A stretch of DNA of 64,000 nucleotides from Dechloromonas aromatica (nom. nud.) (GCA_017848965.1 JAFIHA010000009.1:1-64000), one strand, 5' to 3'; counted from the first letter of the stretch, positions 35,186 to 43,621 are shown. Translations and numbers: made by a program. Notes: generated from the sequence alone by a model not told the origin.

Positions 35186-36445
35186 TCAGGAGCGCGGCGT
35201 CAGGCCGTCGGCGAGCGACAGGCGGTAGGCGCGCCAGGCCGGCAGCAGGCCGACCAGCGTGCCGCAAGCCAGCACCAGGCCGAGCAGGCGCCATTCGGCG
35301 GGGCTCGGCGCCAGCGGCAGCGCCGCCAGGCCGAAGCGCTGCAGCAGCCCGTCGCCGCTGGCGGCGAACAGGCTGAGCAGGCCGAGGCCGCAGAACGCGC
35401 CGAGCAGGCTGACCAAGCCGCTTTCGAGCAGCAACAGGCCAAGGATGTGGCGCGGTCCGGCGCCCAGCGAGCGCAGGATCGCCATTTCGCGCCGCCGCTC
35501 GTTGAGGCCGGCGAGCAGCGTCGCCATCAGCCCGGCCAGACCGACCACCAGCACCAGCCAGGACACCGCCTGCAGGGCCTGCTCGACGATGCCGACGGTC
35601 TGCCACAACTGGTCGAGGGCGACGCCGGGGAGCACGGCGAGCAGCGGCTCACCGGCGAATTCGTTGATCTTGCGCTGCAGGCGGAAAACTTCGACGCGCC
35701 GGTGCAGGCCGACGAGGAAAGCGGTGATCGACTTCGGCGTCAGGTCGAACTTCTGCACAATGTCGGCGCCGATCGAGAAACCCGGCAGCGGCGTGCCGCC
35801 CACCCAGTCGAGATGGATCGCCTCAATGGCGGCGAGCCCGACATGCACCGTGCGATCGACCGGCGTCCCGGTCGGCGCCAGGATGCCGACCACACTGAAC
35901 GGCTTGTCGGCGTGCTCCATGCCGGCCAGGCCGCCGTCGCCGTGCGTCAGCGTGATCTGGTCGCCAATGCGGTAGCCCAGGCGCTGCGCCACCTCGGCGC
36001 CGAGCACGGCGTCGAAGATGCCGGAGAAAACCTGGCCGCTGGCGAAGCGCAGCGGCTGGCGGTCGCCGTAGCGGTAATGGTCGAAATAGGCCGGCGTCGT
36101 GCCGAGCACCGGGAAACCGCGGTGCGAGTCGCCGAGCGCCAGCGGCACGCTCCAGGCGATCGCCGGGTCGGCGGCGATCTTCCGATAGCTGTCCCAGCTC
36201 AGGTTGTTGGTCGCCTCACCGAGCCGGAACACCGAATACAGCACCAGTTGCACCGGGCTGCTGCGGGCGCCGACGACCAGGTCGGTACCGGAAACCGACT
36301 GCGCGAAACCGTCGCGCGCCGCCTGGCGGATGCGTTCGACCGAGAGCAGCAGGGTCGTCGCCAGGAGCACGGCGAGCAGCGTCAGCCCCAGGCTGAGGCG
36401 ACGGTTCCAGGCGCTGGCCAGGGCCAGCCGCCAGAGTGCGTTCAT
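35186..36445 (-). CDS. FtsX/MacB-type ABC transporter permease (zinc-linked operon)
   Basis: A 419-residue permease with TM1 at about 17-38, a large periplasmic domain, and C-terminal TM segments within VSWLVLVVGLAGLMATLLAGLNERRREMAILRSLGAGPRHILGLLLLESGLVSLLGAF, the FtsX core. It overlaps the ATPase gene by ATGA. With the DUF2796 and DUF3299 proteins it forms the set known from Zrg-type zinc-responsive loci. FtsX-type permeases normally do not import ions directly, so mechanism and cargo are open. Confidence 0.86.
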   Translation of the reverse strand: MNALWRLALASAWNRRLSLGLTLLAVLLATTLLLSVERIRQAARDGFAQSVSGTDLVVGARSSPVQLVLYSVFRLGEATNNLSWDSYRKIAADPAIAWSVPLALGDSHRGFPVLGTTPAYFDHYRYGDRQPLRFASGQVFSGIFDAVLGAEVAQRLGYRIGDQITLTHGDGGLAGMEHADKPFSVVGILAPTGTPVDRTVHVGLAAIEAIHLDWVGGTPLPGFSIGADIVQKFDLTPKSITAFLVGLHRRVEVFRLQRKINEFAGEPLLAVLPGVALDQLWQTVGIVEQALQAVSWLVLVVGLAGLMATLLAGLNERRREMAILRSLGAGPRHILGLLLLESGLVSLLGAFCGLGLLSLFAASGDGLLQRFGLAALPLAPSPAEWRLLGLVLACGTLVGLLPAWRAYRLSLADGLTPRS

Positions 36446-37110
36446 GCCTCGCCTCCGGCCAGGGCGAGGCTGTCGTCGAAATGCCTGGCCAACCGCAGAT
36501 CGTGGCTGACGAAGACGAGCGCGCTGCCGGCCGCCCTCGCCTCACCCAGCAACAGCTCGATGAAGGCATCCTGGCGGGCGGCGTCGAGCGCCGAGGTCGG
36601 CTCGTCGGCGACGATGATTTCCGGCCGGCCGATCAGCGCGCGCGCCGCGGCGACGCGCTGCTGCTGGCCGACCGACAGTTCGCCGGCGGGCGCCGCCGTC
36701 GCCGCGGGCTCCAGGTCGAGCGCCGCCAGCAGGCGCGCCGCCGCGGCCGCCGGATCGTCGGCGCGCTGCCGGCGACGCCGCGAAAAGCGGCAGGGCAGCA
36801 GCACGTTGTCGCGCGCCGACAGCCAGGGCAGCAGGTTGAACTGCTGGAAGATGAAACCGAGATGGTCGGCGCGGAAAGCGTCGCGCCGCGCCGCCGACAG
36901 CGCGCCGAGCGCTTGGCCGAGCAATTCGATGCGGCCGCGCTCGGGCTGCAGGACGCCGCCGATCAGGTTGAGCAAGGTGCTCTTGCCGGCGCCGCTCGGC
37001 CCGTGCAGGAACAAACTGCGACCGGCGGCGACGGCCAGGTGTTCGAGACGAACGGCTGGCGGCGCGGCGGCGCGCCAGCGAAACAGCAGATCGTCGATGC
37101 GGATCGCCAT
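36442..37110 (-). CDS. ABC transporter ATP-binding protein (zinc-linked operon)
   Basis: A 222-residue ATPase of the MacB/LolD type with Walker A HGPSGAGKSTLL, Q-loop FQQFNLLPWLSARDN, signature LSVGQQQRVAAARAL (Val in place of the second Gly of LSGGQ) and Walker B IIVADEPTSALD. It starts at ATG 37110, two bases from the end of the DUF2796 gene. It partners the FtsX-type permease downstream. Confidence 0.87.
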   Translation of the reverse strand: MAIRIDDLLFRWRAAAPPAVRLEHLAVAAGRSLFLHGPSGAGKSTLLNLIGGVLQPERGRIELLGQALGALSAARRDAFRADHLGFIFQQFNLLPWLSARDNVLLPCRFSRRRRQRADDPAAAAARLLAALDLEPAATAAPAGELSVGQQQRVAAARALIGRPEIIVADEPTSALDAARQDAFIELLLGEARAAGSALVFVSHDLRLARHFDDSLALAGGEA

Positions 37111-37112
37111 GC

Positions 37113-37619
37113 CTACCAGGAGAAGACCGGCTGCCGGATATCCACGCGACCGGCCTTCTGCCCCTTCGGGCCGGCAAAACTGACTTCGAGCGCGCGCAGG
37201 CGCGGGAATGCCTCGCCGACCTGGACCCGCAGGCCATCGAGCGCCAGCGGGTTGGCACAAAGATAGACATAGCGCGCTTCGATATCGCCGTGACCATCGC
37301 CGCCGCCTTGCCCGTCAAGCAGCGGGGCAGTGACCTTCTGTTCGCTCAAGGCGCACTGCGCGGCCGCTGTCGGTACGAAAAGCTGCGCCGGCGCGCGCAG
37401 CTTCTCCAGAGCCGCCTGGGCAGCCAGTTGTTCGCGTGGGCTCCGCGCCGCCCGCTCGAAACCGACCAGATCGTGTTGCGGCGCCTCCAGCAACAGCGTC
37501 AGCTGCGCCCCTTCGACGACGATGCCAAGCTGGCCGAGCCCATGCTGGTGGGCATGCTGCTCATGCGCCGCCGCTTGCAGCGCAAGCAGGGCAAGCAGCA
37601 ATAGAGGTGATTTCTTCAT
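37113..37619 (-). CDS. zrgA: DUF2796 (ZrgA-like) periplasmic zinc-binding protein
   Basis: A 168-residue protein with a signal peptide (about 1-18, QAAA/HEQ). The mature N-terminus HEQHAHQHG is a metal-binding His cluster, followed by the DUF2796 body LGIVVEGAQLTLLLEAPQHDLVGFER and the C-terminal LRALEVSFAGPKGQ. A second potential site is DGHGD. DUF2796 is the ZrgA family of Vibrio, made under zinc limitation. It stands between the DksA-like gene and the ABC genes, in the right order for a Zrg-like operon. Confidence 0.82.
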   Translation of the reverse strand: MKKSPLLLLALLALQAAAHEQHAHQHGLGQLGIVVEGAQLTLLLEAPQHDLVGFERAARSPREQLAAQAALEKLRAPAQLFVPTAAAQCALSEQKVTAPLLDGQGGGDGHGDIEARYVYLCANPLALDGLRVQVGEAFPRLRALEVSFAGPKGQKAGRVDIRQPVFSW

Positions 37620-37670
37620 CGGCTATTCCTCCCTGGTTCGAAACGCTGCTCCGCGGACCAACCGCCGGCC

Positions 37671-38102
37671 TCAACCGCCGAACTGGCGCCGCCTCTGTTC
37701 GTGCCGTTCCTGCGCCTCCAGGCACAGGCTGGCGGTCGGCCGCGCCAGCAGGCGGGCGATGCCGATCGGCTCGCCGGTATCCTCGCACCAGCCATAGCTG
37801 CCGTCATCGATGCGCTTCAGCGCCTGGTCGATCTTCTTCAACAGTTTGCGCTCGCGATCGCGCACGCGCAGTTCCAGCGCATGCTCCTCCTCGGCGCTGG
37901 CGCGATCGTTGGGATCGGGCTCGGCCGCCGTCTCCTGCAGGTGATGCGTAGTCTCTTCGGCAGCACCGCGCAGCGCCGCCTCCTCGTCGAGCAGGCGCTG
38001 GCGGAAGAAGGCCAGCTGGGTCGGCGACATGTATTCATCTTCCGATGCTGACAGCAGCTCGGCCTCGCTCGGCAACCCCGGTTTTGCAGTGGATCGTGAC
38101 AT
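37671..38102 (-). CDS. dksA2: DksA2-type RNA-polymerase-binding protein lacking a full zinc finger
   Basis: A 143-residue DksA/TraR-family protein: a coiled coil (about 30-100) with tip DPNDRAS at 63-69 keeping the two Asp needed for DksA activity, then the globular end GWCEDTGEPIGIARLLARPTASLCLEA. Canonical DksA has four zinc-binding Cys; here the pairs are C106/T109 and C127/A130, so only two remain. This is the pattern described for zinc-independent DksA2 of Pseudomonas, made under Zur control. AAGGAA precedes the ATG at 38102. It is first in the operon and divergent from zur. Confidence 0.88.
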   Translation of the reverse strand: MSRSTAKPGLPSEAELLSASEDEYMSPTQLAFFRQRLLDEEAALRGAAEETTHHLQETAAEPDPNDRASAEEEHALELRVRDRERKLLKKIDQALKRIDDGSYGWCEDTGEPIGIARLLARPTASLCLEAQERHEQRRRQFGG

Positions 38103-38209
38103 CGATCTTTCCTTGTTCGTCATGGGACGTCTGCGGCATGCCCGCAACCGGCACGGCCAACCCGAACCGACGCTGCGCACCCGACCGCAACGCTATCGAT
38201 TGCGGACGG

Positions 38210-38227
38210 GCGATGTTATAACATCGC
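38210..38227. promoter_or_regulatory. Zur-box candidate, 18-bp perfect palindrome
   Basis: GCGATGTTATAACATCGC is a perfect palindrome whose core GATGTTATAACATC matches the proteobacterial Zur consensus. It lies 27 bases before zur and about 107 bases before dksA2, in the divergent region. One operator could thus repress zur and the zinc-limitation operon together. Confidence 0.8.
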
Positions 38228-38254
38228 ATCCCCACCACCAAGTCGACTTCGAGA

Positions 38255-38728
38255 ATGATTGAACCCGATGCCGAAGCCGAGTTGCTCGAGCGCGCCGAAA
38301 CCCGCTGCCGGCAACAGGGCGCCAGCCTCACCGCGATCCGCCGCGAAGTACTGGCGCTGCTCGGTCGCCAGCCGAACGGCATCAAGGCCTACGACCTCCT
38401 CGAACAGATGCGGCAGACCCGCCCCAACGCCGCCCCTCCCACCGTCTACCGCGCCCTCGATTTCCTGATCGCCCAGGGCCTGGCGCACCGCATCGGCCGC
38501 CTCAACCTGTTCGTCGCCTGCCGCCACAGCAGCCACCCGTCGCCGGCGCTATTCCTGCTCTGCCCGCGCTGCAACGGCGTCAGCGAACTGCGCGACCCCG
38601 ACGTCTCGGCCCGCCTCTTCGCCAGCCTGCAAGCCGCCGGCCACCGCCTGGACAGCCCGGAAGTCGAAATCAGCGCGGTCTGCCCGCGCTGCGCGGGGCA
38701 GCAGGAAACCGTTTCAAGTCCTGAGTAA
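38255..38728 (+). CDS. zur: Zinc uptake regulator, Fur family
   Basis: A 157-residue Fur-family repressor. The winged helix contains GIKAYDLLEQMRQ and APPTVYRALDFLIAQGLAHRI. The dimerisation domain has NLFVACRHSSHP (regulatory-site Cys/His) and structural-zinc pairs C103PRC106 and C143PRC146. The sequence is closer to Zur than to Fur (no HHDH motif). It is divergent from dksA2 with the palindrome between, and presumably represses both directions when zinc is replete. Confidence 0.9.
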   Translation: MIEPDAEAELLERAETRCRQQGASLTAIRREVLALLGRQPNGIKAYDLLEQMRQTRPNAAPPTVYRALDFLIAQGLAHRIGRLNLFVACRHSSHPSPALFLLCPRCNGVSELRDPDVSARLFASLQAAGHRLDSPEVEISAVCPRCAGQQETVSSPE

Positions 38729-38737
38729 ATTTACTCA
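38722..38737. promoter_or_regulatory. 16-bp perfect palindrome at the end of zur
   Basis: TGAGTAAATTTACTCA overlaps the zur stop codon and lies six bases before the convergent end of the dehydrogenase gene. With no loop it could be a cruciform-type terminator or an operator; nothing in the sequence decides. Confidence 0.3.
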
Positions 38738-38742
38738 ATGCT

Positions 38743-39609
38743 TTAAACGCCCCGCCGGCCCGCCTCCAGCACGCGCAGCAGCGAACTCGTGTCGTCCTTG
38801 CCGAAACCCAGCGCCATCAGCGCGTTCAATTGCTGGGCGACGCTCGCCGTCAAGGCCACCGGCACGCCGCTCTGGCGCGCCGCTGCGAGTACCAGCCCGT
38901 AGTCCTTGTGATGCAGGCGGGCCTCGATGCCGGCCGAAAAATCGCGGTCGACCATGCGCTGGCCCATGATGTCGAGCACGCGCGAGCCGGCCGAGCCGCC
39001 GGCCAGCGCCTGTTTCACCTTGGCCGGATCGACGCCAGCGGCCCTGGCCAGGTGCATCGCTTCGGCAACGGCTTCGATGGCGGCGACCATGATCATCTGG
39101 TTGCAGGCCTTGGCGACCTGGCCGGCGCCGTTGGGGCCGATATGGACGATGCGCTGGCCGAGTTTTTCGAGCAGCGGGCGCACCCGTTCGAGCACCGCCG
39201 CGTCGCCGCCGGCCATGATCGCCAGCGTCGCGGCAATCGCCCCCTGCTCGCCGCCGGAGACCGGCGCGTCGAGCATGTGGATGCCCTTCTCCGCCAATTG
39301 GCCGGCGATGCGCCGGGCGACATCCGGCGCGATGGTCGAGCAATCGACCAGCACGCTGCCCGGCGCCATGCCGTGGATCAGGCCGCTGTCGCCAAGCGCC
39401 ACGCCTTCGACGTCGGCGCTTGAAGTGATGACCGTGAACACCACCTCGCACGCCGCGCCGAGCGCGGCCGGCGTCGGGTGCACGGTGGCCGGCAGGCCGT
39501 CGGCGCTGGCCGGGCGGCGCGCCCAGACGTGCAACTCATGGCCGGCCGCCTGCAGGTGCAAGGCCATCGGGCGCCCCATCGCGCCCAGGCCGATGAAACC
39601 GATCTTCAT
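38743..39609 (-). CDS. 3-hydroxyisobutyrate dehydrogenase/tartronate semialdehyde reductase family (copy 1)
   Basis: A 288-residue NAD(P)-dependent beta-hydroxyacid dehydrogenase. The nucleotide fold motif KIGFIGLGAMGRPMA is at 2-16, the substrate loop DAPVSGGEQGA near 113-123, and the catalytic-Lys region GQVAKACNQMI near 162-172. It overlaps the paralogue upstream by ATGA. Members reduce tartronate semialdehyde or related hydroxyacid semialdehydes. It is more divergent from E. coli GlxR than copy 2, so a different substrate is possible. Confidence 0.85.
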   Translation of the reverse strand: MKIGFIGLGAMGRPMALHLQAAGHELHVWARRPASADGLPATVHPTPAALGAACEVVFTVITSSADVEGVALGDSGLIHGMAPGSVLVDCSTIAPDVARRIAGQLAEKGIHMLDAPVSGGEQGAIAATLAIMAGGDAAVLERVRPLLEKLGQRIVHIGPNGAGQVAKACNQMIMVAAIEAVAEAMHLARAAGVDPAKVKQALAGGSAGSRVLDIMGQRMVDRDFSAGIEARLHHKDYGLVLAAARQSGVPVALTASVAQQLNALMALGFGKDDTSSLLRVLEAGRRGV

Positions 39610-40472
39610 GCCTGCCCCGACAGGTTTTCCAGCAGCTTCAACACGGCGATCGAATCCTCCTCGCCCAGCCCCGAGCCGACCATCGCGTTGAACATCTGCG
39701 CGGTCGCCGCCGAACCGGGCAGGCAGAGGCCAAGTTCGTGCGCCGTCTGCATGACGATGTTCAAGTCCTTCTCGTGCATCCAGCTCTTGAAGCCCGGCTT
39801 GAAATTGCGGTCGAGCATGCGCTGGCCGTGGTTTTCCAGGATCTTCGTGTAGGCGAAGCCGCCGAGCAGCGCTTCGCGCACCTTGCTGCAGTCAACGCCG
39901 TTTTTCGAGGCGAAGGCCATCGCCTCGGCGACCGCCAGCACGCCCATGCCGGTGACGATCTGATTGGCCGCCTTGGTCACCTGCCCGGCGCCGGGCCCGC
40001 CGACGTGGACGATGTTCTTACCCAGGCAGGCAAACGCCGGCTCGGCGCGGGCAAAAGCGGCGTCGGAACCGCCGGCCATGATCGAAAGCGTACCGGCAAT
40101 CGCACCGACTTCGCCGCCGGAGACCGGCGCATCGACGAAATCGACGCCGGCCGCCGCCAGTTCTTCGTGAATGGCCTTGGCTGCCGCCGGCGCAATGGTG
40201 CTCATGTCGACGGCAACCAACCCGCTGGTGCCGGCACTGGCGACGCCGCGCATGACTTCGGCGACATCCGGCGCATCGGCGACCATCGAGATCACCAGTT
40301 CCTGATCACGCGCAACGTCGGCGGGCGACGCGGCGCCGCTGGCGCCGGCGTCGAGCAAGGGCTGCATCGATTCGGCGCGACGCGCCCAGACGCTGACCTG
40401 GTGGCCGCCTTTGAGCAGGTTGAGGGCCATCGGGCGGCCCATGATGCCAAGGCCGATGAATCCGATCTTCAT
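39606..40472 (-). CDS. glxR: 2-hydroxy-3-oxopropionate (tartronate semialdehyde) reductase
   Basis: A 288-residue enzyme very like E. coli GlxR/GarR by motif: KIGFIGLGIMGRPMALNLLKGGHQVSVW at the start, DAPVSGGEVGAIAGTLSIMAGG in the middle, GQVTKAANQIV with the catalytic Lys, and GGFAYTKILENHGQRML followed by FKPGFK and HEKDLN. It reduces tartronate semialdehyde to glycerate with NAD(P)H, in glyoxylate or hydroxypyruvate metabolism. No gcl or hyi gene is in the window. The ATG at 40472 gives the Rossmann start; upstream in-frame residues are spurious. Confidence 0.88.
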   Translation of the reverse strand: MKIGFIGLGIMGRPMALNLLKGGHQVSVWARRAESMQPLLDAGASGAASPADVARDQELVISMVADAPDVAEVMRGVASAGTSGLVAVDMSTIAPAAAKAIHEELAAAGVDFVDAPVSGGEVGAIAGTLSIMAGGSDAAFARAEPAFACLGKNIVHVGGPGAGQVTKAANQIVTGMGVLAVAEAMAFASKNGVDCSKVREALLGGFAYTKILENHGQRMLDRNFKPGFKSWMHEKDLNIVMQTAHELGLCLPGSAATAQMFNAMVGSGLGEEDSIAVLKLLENLSGQA

Positions 40473-40497
40473 TTTGTTATCTCCGTTCGTTTGGGGT

Positions 40498-42063
40498 TCA
40501 GGGCAGGCCGATGACTTTGCGCTCTTTCGGCCAGCGGATGCGGTAATCGGCGGTGAAGCTGGCCGCCGCGCCGGCATCGAGACGCTGTTCCCAGGCGACG
40601 ACACCTGGCCGGTCGTCCCAGTCTTTATCGGTGACCGGCGGCTGGAAGCTGGCCTCGACCTCGATCTGGCTGTCGCGGGCGACCGGGCTGGCGTCGATGA
40701 CGCGGATGTCGACCGGCCGCGCGTGCTGGTTGGTCACCGTGAACACGTCGGCGATGCGGCGTTCCGCCTGCTGGCCGACGAAGCCGGCGCGCGCCTGGTC
40801 GGCGGCCAGGTTGCGCACCGCCACCTTGATCTTCTCGTCACGTCCGAAAGGTAGCTCCAAGCGCGTTTCCTGCGCCGGATCCCAGGTGGTCTGGCCGACG
40901 TAGGCGCCGTTGCGGTAGATCTGCAGCGGACCGGCAGGCCAGACGCCTTCCGGCAGCGCGCCGCGGGCAACCAGGTAGGCGGCCTTGTCCTGGCGCGGCG
41001 CCACCTGCGCGTGCAGCTCCACCGGCACCTGCAGGCTGCCCAGCGCCACCGCCACCTTGCGCCCGTCGGCCGGCAGGTCGATGCGGCCGGGAATCGCGTA
41101 TTCGGTGGCGAATTCGCTCTGCGTCACCGCTACCTCGAACAAAGGCTCGGCAGCCTGGTCCGCCGCCACGCCACGTTTCGCCATGGGCGCCGGGGCGGCC
41201 GCCATCATCGGCATCATGGCGCGCGCTTCGGGGCGTTGCTCAGGGCGCAGCGAAAGATTCCAGGGGTCGGGCAGCGGGCCGGCGACGCGCTGCTGCGGCT
41301 GGCCGGTGGATAACGCGAGTTCGACCTTGCTCCAGTCCTCGCCGCTGCGCTGGGCGATCTGCGCCAGACGCTCGATCTCGACCCGCCGGCCGTCGCTGTC
41401 GAGCTTGGCGCGGTAAGCCGGCCGCCAGCCGGCCTCGGCGAACAGGTAGCGCAGGCGGACGCGGCCATCACGCCGCGCGTTCAGGCGCAGGTCGAGCTGA
41501 CGGACGGCGGCGACCGCCGGGCGGACGCGTTCTAGGTCGTGCTGGCGGGCCTGCAGTTCGCGTTCGAGGTCGCGCTTTTCCGAGTCGATCTCGAGAATAC
41601 GCCGCTGCGCCTGGACGCCGCCCAGGCGCAGGGCGTCGAGCACACGCTGCGGGTTGCCGTCGTGGATGGCGTCGCCGGGCGAAGCCAGCGCATCGAGATA
41701 CTTCAGCGTGCGCTCCGCCGCCAGCCGTTCGCCGTCGAGCTGCGCGACGCGCTCGCTCAACTGGCGGACCAGCTTTTCCAGCCGCGCCTCCTCGGCATTG
41801 AGCGGCGCGCTGCGCGCGCTGTCGCGCCAGACCAGCTCGCCGATCTCGATCCCGGCATCGGCCTCGATCTGCACGCTGTCGGCGTCGAAACTGGCAGGCA
41901 GGCCGGCGATCTGCAATTCTTGGGCACCGGCGCGCACATTCGCGGTACGCTCGATCAAGGCGCTGCCCGGATAGAGCACGACCCGGCTGACTGGCGCGTT
42001 CGACGCGGCCAGCGCTGGCAGACAGCCGACGAAGAACAGGGGAAGGAGAATAGGCAGCTTCAT
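40498..42063 (-). CDS. DUF4139 (MuiA-like) secreted coiled-coil protein
   Basis: A 521-residue protein with a signal peptide (1-20, ALAA/SN). The N-terminal domain VSRVVLYPGSALIERTANVRAGAQELQIAGLPASFDADSVQ is typical of DUF4140. A long coiled coil covers about 90-190. A C-terminal DUF4139 beta domain contains LRYLFAEAGWRPAYRAKLDSD, VELALSTGQPQQ and FTVTNQHARPVDIRVIDASPV. It belongs with the mucoidy-inhibitor A-like group. Function is unknown; it is likely periplasmic. It is divergent from the exporter operon. Confidence 0.82.
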   Translation of the reverse strand: MKLPILLPLFFVGCLPALAASNAPVSRVVLYPGSALIERTANVRAGAQELQIAGLPASFDADSVQIEADAGIEIGELVWRDSARSAPLNAEEARLEKLVRQLSERVAQLDGERLAAERTLKYLDALASPGDAIHDGNPQRVLDALRLGGVQAQRRILEIDSEKRDLERELQARQHDLERVRPAVAAVRQLDLRLNARRDGRVRLRYLFAEAGWRPAYRAKLDSDGRRVEIERLAQIAQRSGEDWSKVELALSTGQPQQRVAGPLPDPWNLSLRPEQRPEARAMMPMMAAAPAPMAKRGVAADQAAEPLFEVAVTQSEFATEYAIPGRIDLPADGRKVAVALGSLQVPVELHAQVAPRQDKAAYLVARGALPEGVWPAGPLQIYRNGAYVGQTTWDPAQETRLELPFGRDEKIKVAVRNLAADQARAGFVGQQAERRIADVFTVTNQHARPVDIRVIDASPVARDSQIEVEASFQPPVTDKDWDDRPGVVAWEQRLDAGAAASFTADYRIRWPKERKVIGLP

Positions 42064-42181
42064 GACAAGGGACTCGGGAAAGCGGTCAGCGGATTATAGC
42101 GAGCCATCCGCGGCCAGGGCGGAAGCAAACGCATACCGCTTCTTAACGGCACTTAACAAGGCGGCGGGGGATCATTCGGCC

Positions 42182-43621
42182 ATGACCGAAGCCAGCCCCC
42201 TCCTCCGACCGCGCCAGGTGCTCGCCGCGCTCGCCTGCGCCGTGCTCGCCGCCTGCACTTCCTTGCCCGCCGTCGGCCCGGATTACCGTTTGCCGGCGCT
42301 GAAGCTGCCAACGTTATGGCACAGCCAGCCGGCCGTAGCGACGACCGGCGATATCGACCCGCTGCTGCGCCGCTGGTGGCAGCAACTCGACGACGCAACG
42401 CTGGACAACCTGATCGCCCGCGCCCTGGCCGCCAACCTCGACCTCAAGCAGGCCGAGGCCCGCCTGCGTCAGGCGCGGGCTGCCCGCCGCCAGGCCATCG
42501 GCGACCAGTTGCCGACGCTCTCGGCGAGTGCCGGCAAGACCCGCAGCCACGCCGCCGGGACGAGCAGCACGCTGTACGACGCCGGCTTCGACGCGCGTTG
42601 GGAGATCGACCTCTTCGGCGGCCAGCGCCGTGCCGTCGAGGCGGCCGACGCCGACGCCGCAGCGGCCGCGGCCAGCCTCGAACAGGTGCGCGTCACCCTG
42701 GTCGCCGAGGTGGCGCAGAACTACGTCGATCTGCGCAGCGCCCGGCAGCGCCTGGCAATCGCCCGCGACAACCTGGCCACCCAGGAGGAAAGCGCGCGCA
42801 TCGCCGACTGGCGACGGCAGGCCGGGCTGGCCGGCAGCCTCGACGTCGAACAGGCGATCGCCAACCGCGAACAGACCCGGGCCAGCCTGCCCGACCTGGA
42901 GATTGCCGCCCGCGAGGCGGGCAACCGTCTCGCCGTCCTCCTCGGCGCCGCGCCCGGTGCGCTCGACACGACGCTGGACGCCGCCGACGGCTTGCCGGAC
43001 GTGCCGGCCGACCTCGCGGTCGACATCCCGGCCCGCGTCCTCACTCGCCGTCCCGACCTGATCGCCGCCGAGCGCACGCTGGCGGCGGAAACCGCACGCA
43101 CCGGACAGAAGCTCGCGGCGCGTTTTCCCAGCCTGACGCTGAGCGGCAGTTTCGGCTGGCAGGCCTACAGCCTCGGCGCGCTCGGCGGCAGCGACACGCT
43201 GCTGCGCACGCTGGCCGGCTCGCTGGCGGCGACGCTGTTCGACGGCGGCCGCCTGCGTGCCGCCGTGGACGCGCAGGACGCGCGCCGCGAGGAAGCGCTG
43301 CACGCCTACGAGGAGAGCGTGCTCGGCGCCCTGGAGGAGGTCGAGAATGCGCTCTACGCGCATGCCGCCGCCCGCCAGCGCATCGTCGCCCGACGTCAGG
43401 CAGCGGCGGCGGCGCGCAACGCGGCGACGCTCGCCCGCCAGCTCTACGAATCCGGCCTCACCGACTTCCGCGACGTGCTCGACGGCGAACGCACCCGGCT
43501 CAGCGCCGAGGACAGCCTGGCGAACGCCGAGGCGCTGCAACTGACGACACTGATCAAACTTTACAAGGCGCTCGGCGGCGGTTGGGACGATGCTGCCGCG
43601 CCGGCCACGGAAACACCATGA
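42182..43621 (+). CDS. NodT-family outer-membrane efflux lipoprotein
   Basis: A 479-residue TolC-superfamily protein. The N-terminus VLAALACAVLAAC is a lipoprotein signal, with the lipobox Cys near residue 24. RWWQQLDDATLDNLIARALAANLDLKQAEARLRQARAARR is the first repeat; a second repeat and ALEEVENAL follow. It forms the outer-membrane duct for the adjacent MacAB-type pump, whose adaptor gene overlaps its stop (ATGA). The ATG at 42182 is followed by the lipoprotein signal. CTTAAC at 42142 and 42152 form a 10-bp direct repeat shortly upstream. Confidence 0.88.
   Translation: MTEASPLLRPRQVLAALACAVLAACTSLPAVGPDYRLPALKLPTLWHSQPAVATTGDIDPLLRRWWQQLDDATLDNLIARALAANLDLKQAEARLRQARAARRQAIGDQLPTLSASAGKTRSHAAGTSSTLYDAGFDARWEIDLFGGQRRAVEAADADAAAAAASLEQVRVTLVAEVAQNYVDLRSARQRLAIARDNLATQEESARIADWRRQAGLAGSLDVEQAIANREQTRASLPDLEIAAREAGNRLAVLLGAAPGALDTTLDAADGLPDVPADLAVDIPARVLTRRPDLIAAERTLAAETARTGQKLAARFPSLTLSGSFGWQAYSLGALGGSDTLLRTLAGSLAATLFDGGRLRAAVDAQDARREEALHAYEESVLGALEEVENALYAHAAARQRIVARRQAAAAARNAATLARQLYESGLTDFRDVLDGERTRLSAEDSLANAEALQLTTLIKLYKALGGGWDDAAAPATETP

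Noticed and set aside
42142-42157. CTTAAC direct repeat upstream of the NodT-family gene as a PmrA box
   Set aside because: The 10-bp spacing and CTTAAC half-site differ from CTTAAG-N5-CTTAAG, and no regulator gene is adjacent; mentioned only in the gene entry.
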